Positions 63,332 through 64,000 of a stretch of DNA of 64,000 nt are shown piece after piece (position 1 is the first letter of the stretch; the number at the start of each line of letters is the position of its first letter). Made by a program: the position numbers and the translations under genes. This stretch comes from Streptomyces griseoluteus (GTDB lineage Bacteria > Actinomycetota > Actinomycetes > Streptomycetales > Streptomycetaceae): contig JOBE01000014.1 in NCBI GenBank assembly GCA_000717735.1, forward strand, positions 1 through 64,000. The letters run 5' to 3'. The notes under the pieces were generated by a model. The model had not been told where the DNA came from and ran no database searches. It was given only the letters and a program-made list of their open reading frames with translations.

Positions 63332-63964
63332 ATGTGTAGCCGCACCAAGCCCCGCAGCAGCCGTACCGGGCGCCCCCGCTCCACCGAGGCCGACGCGGCC
63401 ATCCTGGAGGCGACCCGCGCGGCCCTGGTCGAGCTGGGCTGGTCCAAGCTCACGATGGGGGACGTCGCCGGCCGCGCGGGGGTTGCGAAGACGACCCTGT
63501 ACCGCCGCTGGGCCAACAAGAACGAACTCGTCGTGGACGCCGTCGCCGTCCTCTTCGACGAACTCGAACTGCCCGACCTGGGTTCCCTCCAGGCCGACAT
63601 CGAGCACGTCGTCCTGCAGTTCGCGGCCCTCCTCGAACGCCCCGAGACCAAGACGGCCCTGATGGCGGTGGTGGCCGAGTCGACCCGGGACGCGCCGCTG
63701 CGCGAGCGCATCCGCGCCTCGATCGTCGACCGCCAGAAGCGGCTCGTCCTGACGGGCCGGCGGCGGGCGCAGGAGCGCGGCGAACTCCCCGCGGACCGCG
63801 ATCCGGAGGCCGTGGACGCCACCGACGACCTGATCTTCGACGTCATCGCGGGCGCGGTCGTCCACCGCGCCCTGGTCAGCGCCGAGCCGGTCGACGAGAA
63901 CTGGGTGGCCCGCCTCTCGGCGCTCCTGGTGGGCGGCCTGGGAGCGGTGGCGGCCCTCGGCTGA
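63332..63964 (+). CDS. TetR-family regulator
   Basis: 210 residues. HTH at about 22-70 (AILEATRAALVELGWSKLTMGDVAGRAGVAKTTLYRRWANKNELV), then a helical ligand domain with LLERPETKTALMAVVAESTRD and a C-terminal Pfam TetR_C-type region. The ligand is not predictable. The ATG seems leaderless behind TATGGT. An operator-like sequence overlaps that -10, and a related one lies upstream of the DUF6230 operon, so it may regulate that operon too. Its downstream neighbour lies outside the window. Confidence 0.88.
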   Translation: MCSRTKPRSSRTGRPRSTEADAAILEATRAALVELGWSKLTMGDVAGRAGVAKTTLYRRWANKNELVVDAVAVLFDELELPDLGSLQADIEHVVLQFAALLERPETKTALMAVVAESTRDAPLRERIRASIVDRQKRLVLTGRRRAQERGELPADRDPEAVDATDDLIFDVIAGAVVHRALVSAEPVDENWVARLSALLVGGLGAVAALG

Positions 63965-64000
63965 ACGCCGGCGGCCGGGACCCCCTACCGTGACGGCCAT

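Noticed and set aside
63965..64000. Start of a further gene on the minus strand at the right edge
   Set aside because: The frame beginning at 64000 runs antisense through tetR and has no recognisable domain.

Overview
The window is chromosomal DNA from a Streptomyces-type actinomycete. GC is very high, codons end in G or C, GTG starts are common, several promoters look leaderless, and the gene content is the classic actinobacterial GlgE glucan pathway next to the pfkA/pta/ackA/pyk block. From memory, the order resembles the Streptomyces coelicolor SCO5418-SCO5458 interval in reverse. No tRNA, rRNA, IS element or CRISPR array was seen.

Left part (1-20.2 kb): the start of a Tat-type lipoprotein gene, an RsbW-like ATPase, an enoyl-CoA hydratase, two L,D-transpeptidase lipoproteins, glgX, a two-subunit ABC exporter with one degenerate ATP site, an MFS exporter facing a GntR-TetR hybrid regulator, a secreted M4 metalloprotease whose 3' end is lost and which runs in frame into a NarL-type response regulator, that regulator's sensor kinase, and glgP.

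Accessory island (20.3-26.6 kb): a compact oxidative cluster lies between glgP and glgE. It holds an AraC regulator, a HpaB-type flavin monooxygenase, a homologue of the haem enzyme PrnB (pyrrolnitrin pathway) and a PhzS-like FAD hydroxylase, all on the minus strand, plus a divergent NmrA-like oxidoreductase. No halogenase is present, so the product is probably not pyrrolnitrin. This is the best candidate for an undescribed pathway here. A 10-bp direct repeat with 21-bp spacing sits just upstream of the operon and is a plausible AraC site.

Glucan block (26.9-34.7 kb): glgE, treS, pep2 and glgB form the trehalose-to-alpha-glucan route. treS makes maltose, pep2 phosphorylates it, glgE extends glucan from maltose 1-phosphate and glgB branches it. 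glgP and glgX nearby degrade glucan.

Middle (34.8-49 kb): a HelD-like RNA polymerase factor, a small lipoprotein, a MerR-thioredoxin operon with a MerR-type 19-bp-spacer promoter, an Lrp regulator divergent from an epimerase/aldo-keto reductase pair, a dicarboxylate symporter divergent from a CitA/CitB-like two-component system, a double-HTH regulator behind three 32-bp-spaced repeats, a tyrosine phosphatase behind 11-bp direct repeats, a membrane-anchored HTH protein, and pfkA.

Right part (49.4-64 kb): pta-ackA (promoter overlapping that of pfkA), pyk, a 1,249-residue secreted Ala-rich coiled-coil protein ending in a DUF4160-like tip with an overlapping candidate immunity gene, a three-gene secreted/membrane operon (DUF6230, DUF6114, Thr/Pro-rich protein), a YbbN-like thioredoxin and a TetR regulator.
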